This document shows, one piece after another, positions 8,861-18,514 of a stretch of 64,000 nucleotides of DNA (positions are counted from its first letter, which is position 1; each line of letters starts with the position of its first letter). Below the pieces are notes generated by a model. That model did no database searches and was not told the DNA's origin. It saw only the letters and a program-made list of their open reading frames with translations. The position numbers and the translations under genes were made by a program. Origin of the DNA: Paenibacillus foliorum (GTDB lineage: Bacteria > Bacillota > Bacilli > Paenibacillales > NBRC-103111); the NCBI RefSeq assembly GCF_013141765.1, contig NZ_WHOD01000082.1, forward strand, positions 62,001 through 126,000, given 5' to 3'.

Positions 8861-9650
8861 CTTCGTACTGACTCAAACCTTTTCTAAATATAGCTATGCC
8901 GAGAACCACACAGTAGATTGCAGCCAGTGGAGTCAGCAATCCTATCCAGCCCCAGCCCTGCTTGTCGAACAAGAAGGCCGCCGGGAAAAAGCTTACAAAT
9001 GCATACGGAATAATTAAGGAGAAAAACAGCTGTACACCGAACGAATAGATCGTAATAGGAAATTTCGCGAACTCGGCCAAGCTGCTTACCATCATCGGCA
9101 ATGCATTATTAGGGGCATGCGTCCAAAAGGCAAGCGAATTAGATATAAGATTAATTGCAGTACGCGTAACCGTAGCTGAGATAAATAATACAACGCCCAT
9201 AAGCGCCTTATCCCAAGTCCAATCGATATGAACATAACGAAGAGCATTTACAAGCATAATACCTCCGACCACCATGTTGCCTAAACCGTTCATTCCTACA
9301 GCACCGCTTAGCACCTGAAGCACCGGCGATATGGGGCGAAGCAGCATCCGGTCCAATTCCCCCGAGTTCACCAGAAATCCGATCCGCCATGTCCCTTCAA
9401 AAAAGAACTGAGAAACGCCTGTCGTAAAATTAATGATCGCATAAATAAAAATAACTTCCCAGAAATCCCAACCGTGGATTTGAGGTATTTTCTGATAGAT
9501 GACCCATATAAAAATAAGTCCCATCGCTTGCGTCAACCCCGCCGCAATAACCAGAAGCAAGAAGTCCGCCTGGTATTCCAATATGGCTTTCAGTTGCTGG
9601 CTCATTAACCGTACATACAAATACATGGATCGAATTATTTTTCTTTTCAC
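8847..9650 (-). CDS. ABC-2 family exporter permease (second subunit)
   Basis: Integral membrane subunit with about six hydrophobic helices, of the ABC2_membrane_6 (formerly DUF990) type. Segments such as WEVIFIYAIINFTTGVSQFFFEGTWRIG and GELDRMLLRPISP (the cytosolic amphipathic part typical of these permeases) are visible. Start uncertain: GTG 9650 has AGAGGTGG just upstream and gives MKRKIIRSMYLYVRL. An upstream GTG at 9692 overlaps the preceding gene but lacks a ribosome binding site. Third gene of an exporter operon with 9685-10479 and 10472-11512. Cargo unknown. Confidence 0.85.
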   Translation of the reverse strand: MKRKIIRSMYLYVRLMSQQLKAILEYQADFLLLVIAAGLTQAMGLIFIWVIYQKIPQIHGWDFWEVIFIYAIINFTTGVSQFFFEGTWRIGFLVNSGELDRMLLRPISPVLQVLSGAVGMNGLGNMVVGGIMLVNALRYVHIDWTWDKALMGVVLFISATVTRTAINLISNSLAFWTHAPNNALPMMVSSLAEFAKFPITIYSFGVQLFFSLIIPYAFVSFFPAAFLFDKQGWGWIGLLTPLAAIYCVVLGIAIFRKGLSQYEGAGS

Positions 9651-9684
9651 CGGCCACCTCTTTCCCTTTTCAACTTCCTTTCCT

Positions 9685-10479
9685 TTATCCACCGTGTATC
9701 GTCACTTTTTTCACCGCTATACTCCACAGCAGTTTACCAAGCAACCACAGCACCACGCCCCATACCAGCTGAACAGCCACCATGCGGAGAGCTTCCCATG
9801 ATGAAGCCTGTCCCAAATAGATCGAAGCCGGAATGTGAACGATACCTTGGAAGGGAAGTAGCAGACAAAGCGATTTCAACCAATCAGGGAAAAATGCCAG
9901 AGGAGCCAACGCTCCTGATAACAGGTTGGTGATAGCTGCTCTCGCCAGTGAAATACCGTAGAAGCTGTCCGTCCAAAAGCAGCATAAGCCCGCGAGATAG
10001 ACCACTCCGAATTTTACGAGCAGCGCGGCCAGCAAACTTACTGCAAATAATAACCAGGCGATGAAGCCTACAGGCATTTGTACTCCCGAGAAAAAGGCGA
10101 GCACCGAGATGGTCAGCAGAATGGTCACCGTTCCCTCAAACAAGCTCGTCCCCAATGTTTCGGCAAAACGTGCTTTTTGAAAGTCCAATGGCTTCAATAA
10201 ATCCAAGGATACGCTGCCATCGCGTATTTTCCCAGCAATACGGCCCTCCGAGGTAAAGGACAAAACAGAGTTTGAAATAAACGTTATTAGTAAATACGCT
10301 TTCATAGCTTCCCAAGTAAACCCGCCTACCTCAATCCTCTCGGCATAAATCGCCTTCCATAAATACATCATGGATACAAGGAGGAGAAGACTACCTACAA
10401 TATTGATGATAAAAGAACTGCGGTAAGCAATGCTATTCTGCATGGACATCTGGGCTAGTGTCACATATTTTCTAATCAT
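9685..10479 (-). CDS. ABC-2 family exporter permease (first subunit)
   Basis: 264-residue polytopic membrane protein, homologous in layout to the next gene: MIRKYVTLAQMSMQNSIAYR lead, six helices, and the loop DGSVSLDLLKPLDFQ corresponding to GELDRMLLRPISP in the partner. The two permeases probably form a heterodimer with the ATPase encoded just upstream. Its start overlaps the ATPase stop by 8 bp, indicating translational coupling. Confidence 0.86.
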   Translation of the reverse strand: MIRKYVTLAQMSMQNSIAYRSSFIINIVGSLLLLVSMMYLWKAIYAERIEVGGFTWEAMKAYLLITFISNSVLSFTSEGRIAGKIRDGSVSLDLLKPLDFQKARFAETLGTSLFEGTVTILLTISVLAFFSGVQMPVGFIAWLLFAVSLLAALLVKFGVVYLAGLCCFWTDSFYGISLARAAITNLLSGALAPLAFFPDWLKSLCLLLPFQGIVHIPASIYLGQASSWEALRMVAVQLVWGVVLWLLGKLLWSIAVKKVTIHGG

Positions 10480-11512
10480 TCGCCACCATCGCTTTCGGCG
10501 GCTCCGAAGCTGTTAATACAAGCTCTCCTTCGTATACCCTGCGAATCACATGCTCGATCTTCGGTTCATCTATGCGGAAGTCAATCACTTCACCCAACCG
10601 CATGACACGGCTCACTACTTCACTTGCCGATACCTCAAACCGGTCAAAGCGAATCGCAATGTGCTGGCCATCCTTCTGTTCTACGAAGGCTCCTGTCCAA
10701 TCGGTTAACGCGGGTCCAATGCCGGTTAGCGGCTCACTCAGCTGGAAGTGAATTGTCCTCTCACGAGCAAATGCGTCCTTAACAGCCTGTAGGCTCCCAT
10801 CATAGATGATCCTCCCCTGATCGATAATAACAAGCCTGCGACAAATATCCTCGATGTCTTCCAAATCATGAGTCGTTAAAATAATCGTCGTCCCCTGCTC
10901 ACGGTTGATCTGCTTAATAAACTCACGAATTTTTACTTTCACCGCAATATCCAAACCGATTGTAGGTTCATCTAAATAGACAATTCGAGGGTTATGTAGC
11001 AGAGCAGCAGCTAAATCAGCTCTCATCCGTTGGCCCAAAGACAGCTTGCGGGTAGGTAGATGCAGAAATTCATCTAGTGACAGCAGCTCTGTAAAACGGT
11101 CCATATTGAATCGGTAAACCGCTTCCGGAATCTCGTAAATATCCTTAAGCAGAGCAAACGACTCTATAATCGGGAGATCAAACCACAATTGAGTCCTTTG
11201 GCCGAATACAGCTCCTATTTTGCGCGCATTGTCCGTTCTTTGTTTATGGGGAACCACTCCATCAACCTTTACACTGCCCGATGTCGGCACCAAAATGCCT
11301 GAGAGCATTTTAATGGTGGTGGATTTCCCGGCTCCATTAGGCCCCACATAAGCTACGGCTTCCCCTTCTTCAATACTCAGGCTAATACCGTTTACAGCCT
11401 GCTTCTCCCTGTATTCCTGAGTAAACATGTGTTTAACCGCACCTAACAAACCGGGAGCTTTGACCGCTTGCCGGAATGTTTTGGTTAGGTCCAGAACTTC
11501 GATTAGACTCAT
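10472..11512 (-). CDS. ABC-2 exporter ATP-binding protein
   Basis: 346-residue ABC ATPase: Walker A GPNGAGKST, signature LSLGQRMR, Walker B IVYLDEPTIGLD and H-loop TTHD, followed by a C-terminal accessory domain (about 240-340) common in NatA/CcmA-like exporters. Energises the two ABC-2 permeases encoded downstream. The drug or metabolite exported cannot be told. ATG 11512 was preferred over 11527 because AGGTGA lies 5 nt upstream of it. Confidence 0.93.
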   Translation of the reverse strand: MSLIEVLDLTKTFRQAVKAPGLLGAVKHMFTQEYREKQAVNGISLSIEEGEAVAYVGPNGAGKSTTIKMLSGILVPTSGSVKVDGVVPHKQRTDNARKIGAVFGQRTQLWFDLPIIESFALLKDIYEIPEAVYRFNMDRFTELLSLDEFLHLPTRKLSLGQRMRADLAAALLHNPRIVYLDEPTIGLDIAVKVKIREFIKQINREQGTTIILTTHDLEDIEDICRRLVIIDQGRIIYDGSLQAVKDAFARERTIHFQLSEPLTGIGPALTDWTGAFVEQKDGQHIAIRFDRFEVSASEVVSRVMRLGEVIDFRIDEPKIEHVIRRVYEGELVLTASEPPKAMVAND

Positions 11513-11614
11513 CCGTTCACCTGCCATCCTTATTGTGCTTACAGCACACTTGGTTATTTTTCCATATTATAGAATAATACCTTAAGGATGGATATTTCGA
11601 CAATCATTATTATT

Positions 11615-11914
11615 TCATATGAAAAAAGGCAAAATAAGCAGCAGCAGCGCTATGTATAGTAGTATCAGCGTAGTTCGCTTCGACAATTTACGATTGACCG
11701 GACTTTTGAACCACCCTGAGAATTGCAACCGATTGTGGTAAACGATAAGCATAAGCAGTACATTAGCTAGCCCGGGCATCCACCATAGGCTCCCCAGCAT
11801 CTGGATTCCCGCCGCTTGGTACAAGACTTGCTCCAGTTCGCCTAATAAGATAAACCCAAGCATAAATATTATGAGGAACCTTATAAACTCCAATAAGAAA
11901 GTTACCCCTTTCAT
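11615..11914 (-). CDS. Small hypothetical membrane protein
   Basis: 99 residues with three hydrophobic segments (FIRFLIIFMLGFILLG; WWMPGLANVLLMLIVY; TTLILLYIALLLLILPFFI). I recognise no family. Its ATG shares one base with the TGA stop of the MFS gene (TGATG), so it is translationally coupled to the transporter and may be an accessory to it. No terminator is seen between it and the exporter operon's far side. Confidence 0.7.
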   Translation of the reverse strand: MKGVTFLLEFIRFLIIFMLGFILLGELEQVLYQAAGIQMLGSLWWMPGLANVLLMLIVYHNRLQFSGWFKSPVNRKLSKRTTLILLYIALLLLILPFFI

Positions 11915-13131
11915 CAATGTATGCTCGCCCCCAATTGTTCATCCTTTTGCTTAGCACGCCGTGAGCTTAAGTACACAACAGTGCCGGTCCCAATCAGAGT
12001 CATCCCTGTTACAACAAAGATCCAGTGGATGTTAAGTCCAATCCCTAGCACACCGCCGATCAACGGTCCTGCCATTGCACCGAATTGGTTAGCGCTTGTT
12101 GTCAGTCCGAATGAGCGTCCCCGAAATCCAGCATCTGTATTATTAATCACCATGGTATTAATGGAAGGTGTGACCCCAGCCATGAAAAATCCGAATATAA
12201 ACTGCACCACCGTAAATAACCACAGCTGCTGCACAAAATATTGAGTAGAGCCAACACTACCAGCAATGAGCAGACAAATACTTAGGATGATGGTGTAGCT
12301 GTACTTTTGACCAATTCTCCCCCAGAAGGGCGAAGCGACAATACCAGCAATGCCGATAATGGAAAATATAATGCCCGAAGTAAGCACGGCCCCCTGGAGC
12401 TTCCCTTGAAGTGCCGCTATGTGCAGTGTGAGAAACGGCTGGATCATGTTAATGGACAGTTGGAAAACAAACAGAAGCAGCAGCATAAGCAGAAGGGTTT
12501 TGTTTCGTGATGCTTCCTTCCACGTTTGCAGTACGCCGACTCTCGCATTAGTTGTTGTATTTCCGGTTTTCCCTTCATCCACCCAGATGATGACAGCAAT
12601 AGAAGCTAATAAGATAATACCCGCAGCTACGACAAAAGACATGCGAAATCCGAACCACTCCGCCAGAATCCCGCCGAATAGAGGTCCTAAGATGCCACCG
12701 GACATCGTCCCAGCCTGCATCATGCCAAGGCTCCAGCCCATATGCTGTTCTGGAGTTTTCGAAGCGACGATTGCCATCGAGGCTGGAACAAAGCCGCCGA
12801 CAAACCCGTGAAGAAGTCTTGCGCCAACCAGCTGCCATGGGCTTTGTACAATGGAGAACAAAGCGTAGATGACCGCAATGCTCAGCCCTGCGCGAATAAC
12901 CATCTTCCGCTTCCCATAACGGTCAGCGAGCGAGCCCCAGAAAGGCGCCATAATGGCACCAATTAAAAAAGCCGAGGAATATACGATCCCCGCCCACATA
13001 TTAACGCTTCCTTGATCCACGCCGAGGTCGAGCAGAAATAACGGTAGAAAGGGCACCGACATCGTATAGCTCGAACTGCAGAGAAGCACTCCTCCAAATA
13101 ATATCCACATCGTACGTTTCCATGGTTCCAT
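11914..13131 (-). CDS. MFS multidrug-type efflux transporter
   Basis: 405-residue 12-helix major facilitator of the DHA1 drug:proton antiporter type. Motif A is GSLADRYGKRK between helices 2 and 3, and motif C-like GGILGPLFGG lies in helix 5. The second half repeats with SPFWGRIGQKYS. Similar to Bacillus YfmO/NorA-type pumps; substrate not predictable. ATG 13131 is preceded by GGAG at 8 nt. Followed by a coupled 99-residue membrane protein. Confidence 0.9.
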   Translation of the reverse strand: MEPWKRTMWILFGGVLLCSSSYTMSVPFLPLFLLDLGVDQGSVNMWAGIVYSSAFLIGAIMAPFWGSLADRYGKRKMVIRAGLSIAVIYALFSIVQSPWQLVGARLLHGFVGGFVPASMAIVASKTPEQHMGWSLGMMQAGTMSGGILGPLFGGILAEWFGFRMSFVVAAGIILLASIAVIIWVDEGKTGNTTTNARVGVLQTWKEASRNKTLLLMLLLLFVFQLSINMIQPFLTLHIAALQGKLQGAVLTSGIIFSIIGIAGIVASPFWGRIGQKYSYTIILSICLLIAGSVGSTQYFVQQLWLFTVVQFIFGFFMAGVTPSINTMVINNTDAGFRGRSFGLTTSANQFGAMAGPLIGGVLGIGLNIHWIFVVTGMTLIGTGTVVYLSSRRAKQKDEQLGASIH

Positions 13132-13370
13132 GCTGACCACTCCGATACGTTATATTAATTTATTGTTAATGGTACCCCTTTCATTGGTAAAATAAAAGAT
13201 CGTTTCTAAATTGTTAGTTAGTTACCTTGATGTTAGTATGAGACAAGTATTCAACGAAAAATAAGTGCGGGCCGACTGCATCCTTGCAGCCAATCTACAC
13301 TTAAAACGCCCTTTTTTTGGTTCAACCTCAAAATCAGCGCTTAACCCTCCTCCGATCATCAGCCTGCAAC

Positions 13371-13554
13371 AATCCTGCAAACATGCAGTTATTCTCTACT
13401 GAATTTGCTTGTAAGAGGAAAAAACTGCAAAAGTACAGCAATTGAATGCAACACGGTCCGGTTTCAGCTAAGAATGTAAAAAGAACTGCACATTTGCATG
13501 AATTCACCAACACTGCCGATAAAACGGCCAAAAGGCTGTATACATGCAGGATTT
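13371..13554. repeat. Palindrome array 1 (four 23-bp units)
   Basis: Units start at 13371, 13421, 13482 and 13532 (spacing 50, 61, 50). Each centres on CTGCA-N4-TGCAG or a close variant (CTGCAAACATGCAG, CTGCAAAAGTACAG, CTGCACATTTGCATG, CTGTATACATGCAG). The first and third spacers contain their own short hairpins, for example GCCG/CGGC at 13514-13528. An extra core CTGCATCCTTGCAG lies at 13276-13289. ATCAGCGCTT at 13332 and its complement AAGCGCTGAT at 13659 flank the array as an inverted repeat. No credible gene occupies 13132-13725. Confidence 0.75.
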
Positions 13555-13725
13555 GAGGGCAGCGAATAGCTTCGAATGTCTCGTGCGCTGTCATTGCCGT
13601 TAGTAAGGTCTTGTCAAGCGCTGAGCTGGGAATGGAGCCGAAATCGTATGATTTCGTCAAGCGCTGATTTCAGTTCTAAGCCCCTTTTTTAATGCTAAAA
13701 ACGGATAGGGTAGGGAATTCACTTG

Positions 13726-14875
13726 TTATTTATCTAATGTCTGCCTGTAGTGACCTGGTGTTACTCCATAGGTTATTCGGAAGCTGCGGATAAAGGCGCT
13801 TATGTTCTTGTACTGCAGCTTCTCTCCGATTTCTGATATTTTCATATCTGTCGTCTCTAACAATACCTTGGCCATATTCATCCTGTAATTAGATAGATAA
13901 TCGTTAAAAGGGACTCCCATCTCTTTCTTGAACACACGGCTTAAATAAAAGTGGTGGAAATTCAAGGTAGATGCGCAATAATCCAAGGTGATATCTTGAT
14001 CGTACTGGGATGAATCATATTCACCATCCGATGTGCAATGTTGATATACTGGGATTCCGCTCTCTCCGAAAGAATCCTAATAACTGGGGCAAAGAGTCTG
14101 GATTGAAACCATAGCGTAATCTCTTCTCGGTTTTGCATTCGCAAAAAACGCTCCATGATTCCTACCCCATCCAGTACTTGCCTCACAGATATTCCTTGAT
14201 CCTGCACAATATGCAGGATTCGCGATAACAATTGAAGCAGTATCATTTGCTGCTCATGAATGAATGAAGCCGTCTTTACTTAACACGGCATCCAAATATT
14301 CCTCGAACGCTTCTGTTGCCGTACTGAACTGGTTCTCCCTCAAAGCCTGCAAGATATGTTCCTCTTTGACTTAAATGGGAATAAACCTTAGTTCCAACAC
14401 CGGAATCCTGATTCTCGATATCCTCATAATGCACGATAATATCAGGCCCTAGATTAATGCGGCATTTCAGTGCGGTTAAGCTTTCTCCATAAGCTTTAAC
14501 GGTATCAGTCAGACTATGGAAGGGCTTGCTGATGCCTAATGCTCACTTGAAGCTGAAGATATTGCTCTACCTTCGACTTAATCAGCTCTGCTGTCTGATA
14601 AAACTCCGCCTTAATGGCTAGAGGATCCTCTTCATCTGAAGTCAGAAGCGTAACCTGTGATTGCCCCCGCATAACTCCACCCATTATAATCAGAATATCG
14701 ATAGGTTACGCCTACCTTCTCCCCCAATCTTCTCTATGATCCTTCGATTAATTTCACTATAACTATCCTTCTCTGCCTCTGTAAAAAGGAAAGGGAAACC
14801 GCTCTCATCCAATATGTAATGCTGTCCAGATTTTTGTTTTGAAATCATATCTCCCCCAAGGTTTGATGGGTCCAT
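13726..14875 (-). pseudogene. Broken membrane AraC-type regulator (C-terminal two thirds)
   Basis: Fragments in several frames align in order with the intact regulator at 22192-24507. A Cache-domain piece (QHYILDESGFPF, then in another frame GVTYRYSDYNGW) is joined by an internal deletion to QSQVTLLTSDEEDP, followed by FYQTAELIKSKVEQYLQLQ. After more frameshifts come a central domain piece (FLRMQNREEITLWFQSRLF) and the AraC DNA-binding end (FHHFYLSRVFKKEMG, VTPGHYRQ). At least three frameshifts and one deletion are visible, so it cannot make a full regulator. The last 86 codons could still encode a lone HTH domain. Confidence 0.88.
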
Positions 14876-14966
14876 TTGAAGTTCAGCAGAAAGCTATTGA
14901 TGATTTACACTTAATTCTTTAACTTATCTGCTCGTTTATTGATATCGTGTATATCCAAAACGTCAA

Positions 14967-14993
14967 AACCGCAGCCCCAATGGAGCTGCGGTT
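14967..14993 (-). terminator. Terminator downstream of doxX-like gene
   Basis: 9-bp stem AACCGCAGC / GCTGCGGTT with T-rich sequence following on the minus strand, 17 bp past the stop of the DoxX gene. Confidence 0.85.
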
Positions 14994-15009
14994 ACGAAAG
15001 GGATTTAGA

Positions 15010-15555
15010 TTAAGCGTGTATGGGTTTGTGTTTATTACCCTTTCCAGTTGTTAGGTCTGTAGGATTTTTCTTGTGTGTAAACAGCTTGCGAAGGTAGGGC
15101 ATCAGGTAATGGTCAATGCCGAATCTACCGGTGTTCGCACCCGCCATGAACAAGATCCCGCCGATAAGAATGAACCAAGGATTCGTGCTTACGGTACCCG
15201 CGAACATGAACATGAAGTTCATCATGAGTCCAAAGAATGCTGCCGCAGTAGTCAAAACACCTAGAATCAAACCAAGACCGACTAAGAATTCGCCGAGCGG
15301 AATCATGATGTTTATTATTTTAACATTCGGCAGGGCAAAGTTTTGTATGAAAGCGGTGAAGGTCGGATACACAAGTTCATTAGTTGCCTTGTCAATCACC
15401 GGTTTGGCGACTGCGTTATTTAAGAAGCCACCGGCATTAAATCCACCCATTAACTTTTGCCATCCGTGTGTGAGCCATTCATATCCAAAGTATAACCGTA
15501 CGAAAAGCAGGATTCCTGCTGCATATTTGTTTTCTCTAAGCCATTTTCCTAGCAT
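15010..15555 (-). CDS. DoxX family membrane protein
   Basis: 181-residue inner-membrane protein of the DoxX family with four hydrophobic helices (ILLFVRLYFGYEWLTHGWQKL; IMIPLGEFLVGLGLILGVL; FFGLMMNFMFMFAGTV; GILFMAGANTGRFGID). The GRFGID/LD ending of helix 4 is characteristic. DoxX proteins are linked to quinone and redox stress metabolism, but this member's role is unknown. AGGAG precedes the ATG. It sits between the two pieces of a broken regulator, so it may be part of an insertion. Confidence 0.87.
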   Translation of the reverse strand: MLGKWLRENKYAAGILLFVRLYFGYEWLTHGWQKLMGGFNAGGFLNNAVAKPVIDKATNELVYPTFTAFIQNFALPNVKIINIMIPLGEFLVGLGLILGVLTTAAAFFGLMMNFMFMFAGTVSTNPWFILIGGILFMAGANTGRFGIDHYLMPYLRKLFTHKKNPTDLTTGKGNKHKPIHA

Positions 15556-15841
15556 GATAATCAGCTCCTATTTTAGTTAGTGAAAACATTCACAATGTTA
15601 TTCAAAAAATATGGAGTAATTTATTTAGGCCAAGATCGAGATCGTTTATGAGGTCTCATTTTACATCAAGTCCTTCCGTTTAATGTCTTACCTCTCTTAC
15701 ATCTTTAATTTAACACGTCGAGAATCAAAAGTAAGTGACTAAAATCACAATCGGCATATATAGATTACGGTGAACCAGTTTACGTGTAGGTTAAAGATGT
15801 AAAGGATATAACCAAAAAGATAGTCACATTAAAGACGGAAT

Positions 15842-16262
15842 TTGGTGAATTTATTCCCGGGAGGATTTGGGTATGGATTAAATGATCTCCCAAACGATCT
15901 CAGAAGATTTGACTCGGATGAAATTTCCCTTTGTCTCGGGCCTGCAGTTTTTCGCAAATTTAATAGGGACCCCCGCCAGCTAACGGAGATCCCTATCGCA
16001 TTCCAGTATTCAATTTTTATACTCCTTCCTGATACTCATGGATACCCGCGCTCTACACGCTTCGACTTACGCTTTCCCATTGGACTATCCCCTTCCGATC
16101 ATTGGTTGGTTGTGAACCGACATACCCGTTAACTGGATACGCTTCGCCTATCGGTGGCCCATCGGAATCCGTCTCCCCTCGTCTAAGTTGCGGTTAGTTT
16201 AAACTTAGCTATGGTCCCATTCTGGTTACCTCCGTTTTCTGTGGGCTGTTGTTTCATGGCTT
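15842..16262 (-). other. Possible group II intron RNA remnant (no reverse transcriptase)
   Basis: On the minus strand the block has stop codons in all frames but ordered GC-rich stems, and phrases resembling group II intron domain I such as GGTAACCAGAATGGGACC and GGGAAAGCGTAAGTCGAAGC. No reverse transcriptase or domain V was found, and no intron 5' boundary (GTGCG) is evident. It is composition-wise unlike its AT-rich flanks. Weak call; it may be another structured relic. The stretch 15556-15841 between this block and doxX shows no gene. Confidence 0.3.
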
Positions 16263-16466
16263 TATATTAACATATTACTATTATTTTTGCAATATTCAGA
16301 ATATTCTAAAATATATTCAAACTTCTGCTTTAACGATAGCCCTCACTAGAGTTCTTATTCTGTAGCTTGTGATGTGTGAATGTCCACAAAAAAATCCAAC
16401 CCGTAGCGCTATGGCCATGGATTGGATTTCTGCTTGGTGCTTTTATGTGCTTCTCTCCGCTTTTTA

Positions 16467-16671
16467 ATAAATTGCAAGCCGACATTTCCATCGACTTCAA
16501 GTTCTCCTCTACTCCCATCTGAGTTTGGATCAACAACTGCATCTTGCTCTCTCTGGCATTCTCTATAATATCCTTTGATGCACTATAGTAGGATACAATA
16601 CCTATGAATACAGTGGGTAGCCCACCAAGAAGTAAACTAAATAAAATTAACCTCAGCATATATTTACTCAT
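16467..16671 (-). pseudogene. Detached 5' end of a membrane AraC-type regulator
   Basis: About 68 codons (MSKYMLRLILFSLLLGG..., KMQLLIQTQMGVEENLKSME) align with the N-terminal transmembrane helix and first coil of the regulator at 22192-24507. Homology then stops abruptly and unrelated sequence runs to a stop at 16330. With the C-terminal fragment at 13726-14875 on the same strand, it probably represents one ancestral gene opened by an insertion carrying doxX and the structured block. Confidence 0.8.
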
Positions 16672-17115
16672 GTATTAGCTCCTTTCGTAAAACTGAGGTA
16701 GAATAAGCCATTTGGCAAAGGCAATCTCTAAGTCAAAACAATTTACCTTAGATTTCCTGCTGATAAGTTTATCTTACAACATTCCATCTTGTATTTTACA
16801 AAAACATCAATAACTCTCTGATTTTCGACATTTTTTTAATACACATATGGAAATTTTTACCACTAGATTTCTATATCGTGAGGACGAATTCCGCCTGCTA
16901 AAGGCTTGTGCTCCTATTATCCATTCGGATCTTCATGTATGACTATACCTATGATATAACTTCTTAATCATTTTCTTAATGAAGAGCTGTGTATCCGGTG
17001 ATAGCTCCATAATAACTTTATATGCAGCACCAAATAATTACTGACGCGTAACGTCTGAATATGTCGATATTTCCCGGGAAACTATTTATACGCTTTCAGA
17101 TTCAATTCAACGCAA
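16672..17115. other. Intergenic stretch without recognised features
   Basis: AT-rich, no open frame with a ribosome binding site, no hairpin followed by a T-run and no palindrome array. Nothing can be supported here. Confidence 0.6.
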
Positions 17116-17151
17116 AAAGAGCTTCATGCCGTAATCAGCATGAAGCTCTTT
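17116..17151 (-). terminator. Terminator of importer module 1
   Basis: Perfect 14-bp stem AAAGAGCTTCATGC / GCATGAAGCTCTTT, 39 bp past the stop of the oxidoreductase gene, with T-rich sequence on the minus strand. Confidence 0.92.
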
Positions 17152-17189
17152 CATCCTTATATGCAAGCTATTAATGGGAAAAGGTTACC

Positions 17190-18497
17190 CTAGCTTTTTA
17201 TTAATTCAAGCTTACCTGACAATACTTCGTCTATGCGTACAGCTCTTTTTTCCTTAACGGAACGCCATACCGCTTCGCCGGTTCCGATAGAATCCGCGCC
17301 GTCCTCACTGCCTGACAAGATGGTGTAAGGTCTCTTCGGATCGGGTCCAAGGAACAGATCCTCCAGCAATACCGGATCGCCGCCGCCATGTCCGCCTTCG
17401 CGGTGAACAACATGGATCGTTTCCTTCGAGCCGAACATCGGGAAGTAATCGATGGTTTGCACAGGAGTTGGGAAAGGCACCCTTGCTGGCATATGGAACT
17501 CCGTGGTTTCCAATCTGCCTTTGGTTCCGTTAATAGCTAAACGATAACCTTCATATGGAACTGAGAAGTTAACGGAATAGCTGAGCAACGCTCCTTGATC
17601 ATACCGAATCGTAGCAGTATACGTATCCTCGATATTGATCTCAGAGTCGTAAATACAGGCATCCGGACGGTAGTTGCTATAAGCTTCCGTAGGTCTCATA
17701 TTGCCCAATGCTCCCAAGTGATCATCCTTGATGTTCATATCCCTGCTGCGGGTGGACCAGCGTGTATAGTAATTGCAATCCTGCTTCACATCACAAGTGC
17801 TGCAAAAACGGCCGTCCTCTTTCTTAGGGTTCAGCTCGCCTTCTGGACCATAATAATTTAGTGCTCCAAAAGCAAATGCTTCAACAGGCTTTTGACCGAT
17901 CCACCAGTTTACCAAATCAAAATGATGCGAGCTTTTATGAATGGACAAGCCGCCTGAAACTTCACGAACTCGATTCCAGCGTTTGAAGTAGCTTGCTCCA
18001 TGATAGGTATCGATATACCAGTTAAGGTCAACGGATGTAATGCGACCCAGCTTGCCTTCAAGAACCATTTCCTTAATCTTTGTATGGATCGGTGCATAAC
18101 GATAGTTGAATGTAACGGTTACTTTCCCTTTGCTTTTAGCTTCGGCATCCATAATTCTGCGGCAATCTGAGCCAGTTGTAGCCATTGGCTTTTCAGTTAG
18201 AACGTCTAAATCATGCTCCAGTGCGCTGACAATATAGCCAGCATGAGTGTCATCTCGTCCTGTCACAATAATGACATCCGGTTTCGTCTCTGCAACCATA
18301 CGGCTAAAATCATCAGGTCCGTATTGTTGAACAGCGGCCAACTCGGGAAATTTCTCTTTACAAATTTCATGACGCTTCGGATCAATATCCAACAATCCTA
18401 CTACTTCCGTATGATTGTTAAATGTTTTCAGCATAGGTCCGATAAACATTCCCATTGCTCTGTTACTCACTCCGCATATAGCATATCTTTTTTTCAT
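17190..18497 (-). CDS. Gfo/Idh/MocA family oxidoreductase
   Basis: 435-residue NAD(P)-dependent sugar or polyol dehydrogenase-type protein, cytoplasmic. The N-terminal Rossmann domain starts MKKRYAICGVSNRAMG, has the acidic LLDIDPKR after strand 2, and carries the family motif TEKPMATT. A C-terminal alpha/beta domain follows from about residue 130. A Cys cluster CSTCDVKQDC around residues 230-240 is unusual for simple family members. Last gene of the importer operon (binding protein, two permeases), so it probably oxidises the imported sugar derivative. Substrate unknown. Confidence 0.9.
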   Translation of the reverse strand: MKKRYAICGVSNRAMGMFIGPMLKTFNNHTEVVGLLDIDPKRHEICKEKFPELAAVQQYGPDDFSRMVAETKPDVIIVTGRDDTHAGYIVSALEHDLDVLTEKPMATTGSDCRRIMDAEAKSKGKVTVTFNYRYAPIHTKIKEMVLEGKLGRITSVDLNWYIDTYHGASYFKRWNRVREVSGGLSIHKSSHHFDLVNWWIGQKPVEAFAFGALNYYGPEGELNPKKEDGRFCSTCDVKQDCNYYTRWSTRSRDMNIKDDHLGALGNMRPTEAYSNYRPDACIYDSEINIEDTYTATIRYDQGALLSYSVNFSVPYEGYRLAINGTKGRLETTEFHMPARVPFPTPVQTIDYFPMFGSKETIHVVHREGGHGGGDPVLLEDLFLGPDPKRPYTILSGSEDGADSIGTGEAVWRSVKEKRAVRIDEVLSGKLELIKS

Positions 18498-18514
18498 TTT
18501 AGTTCCACCTCTTA

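Noticed and set aside
13334..13660. 108-codon open frame on the minus strand
   Set aside because: It covers palindrome array 1, has no ribosome binding site and no recognisable protein pattern. The palindromes explain the sequence better.
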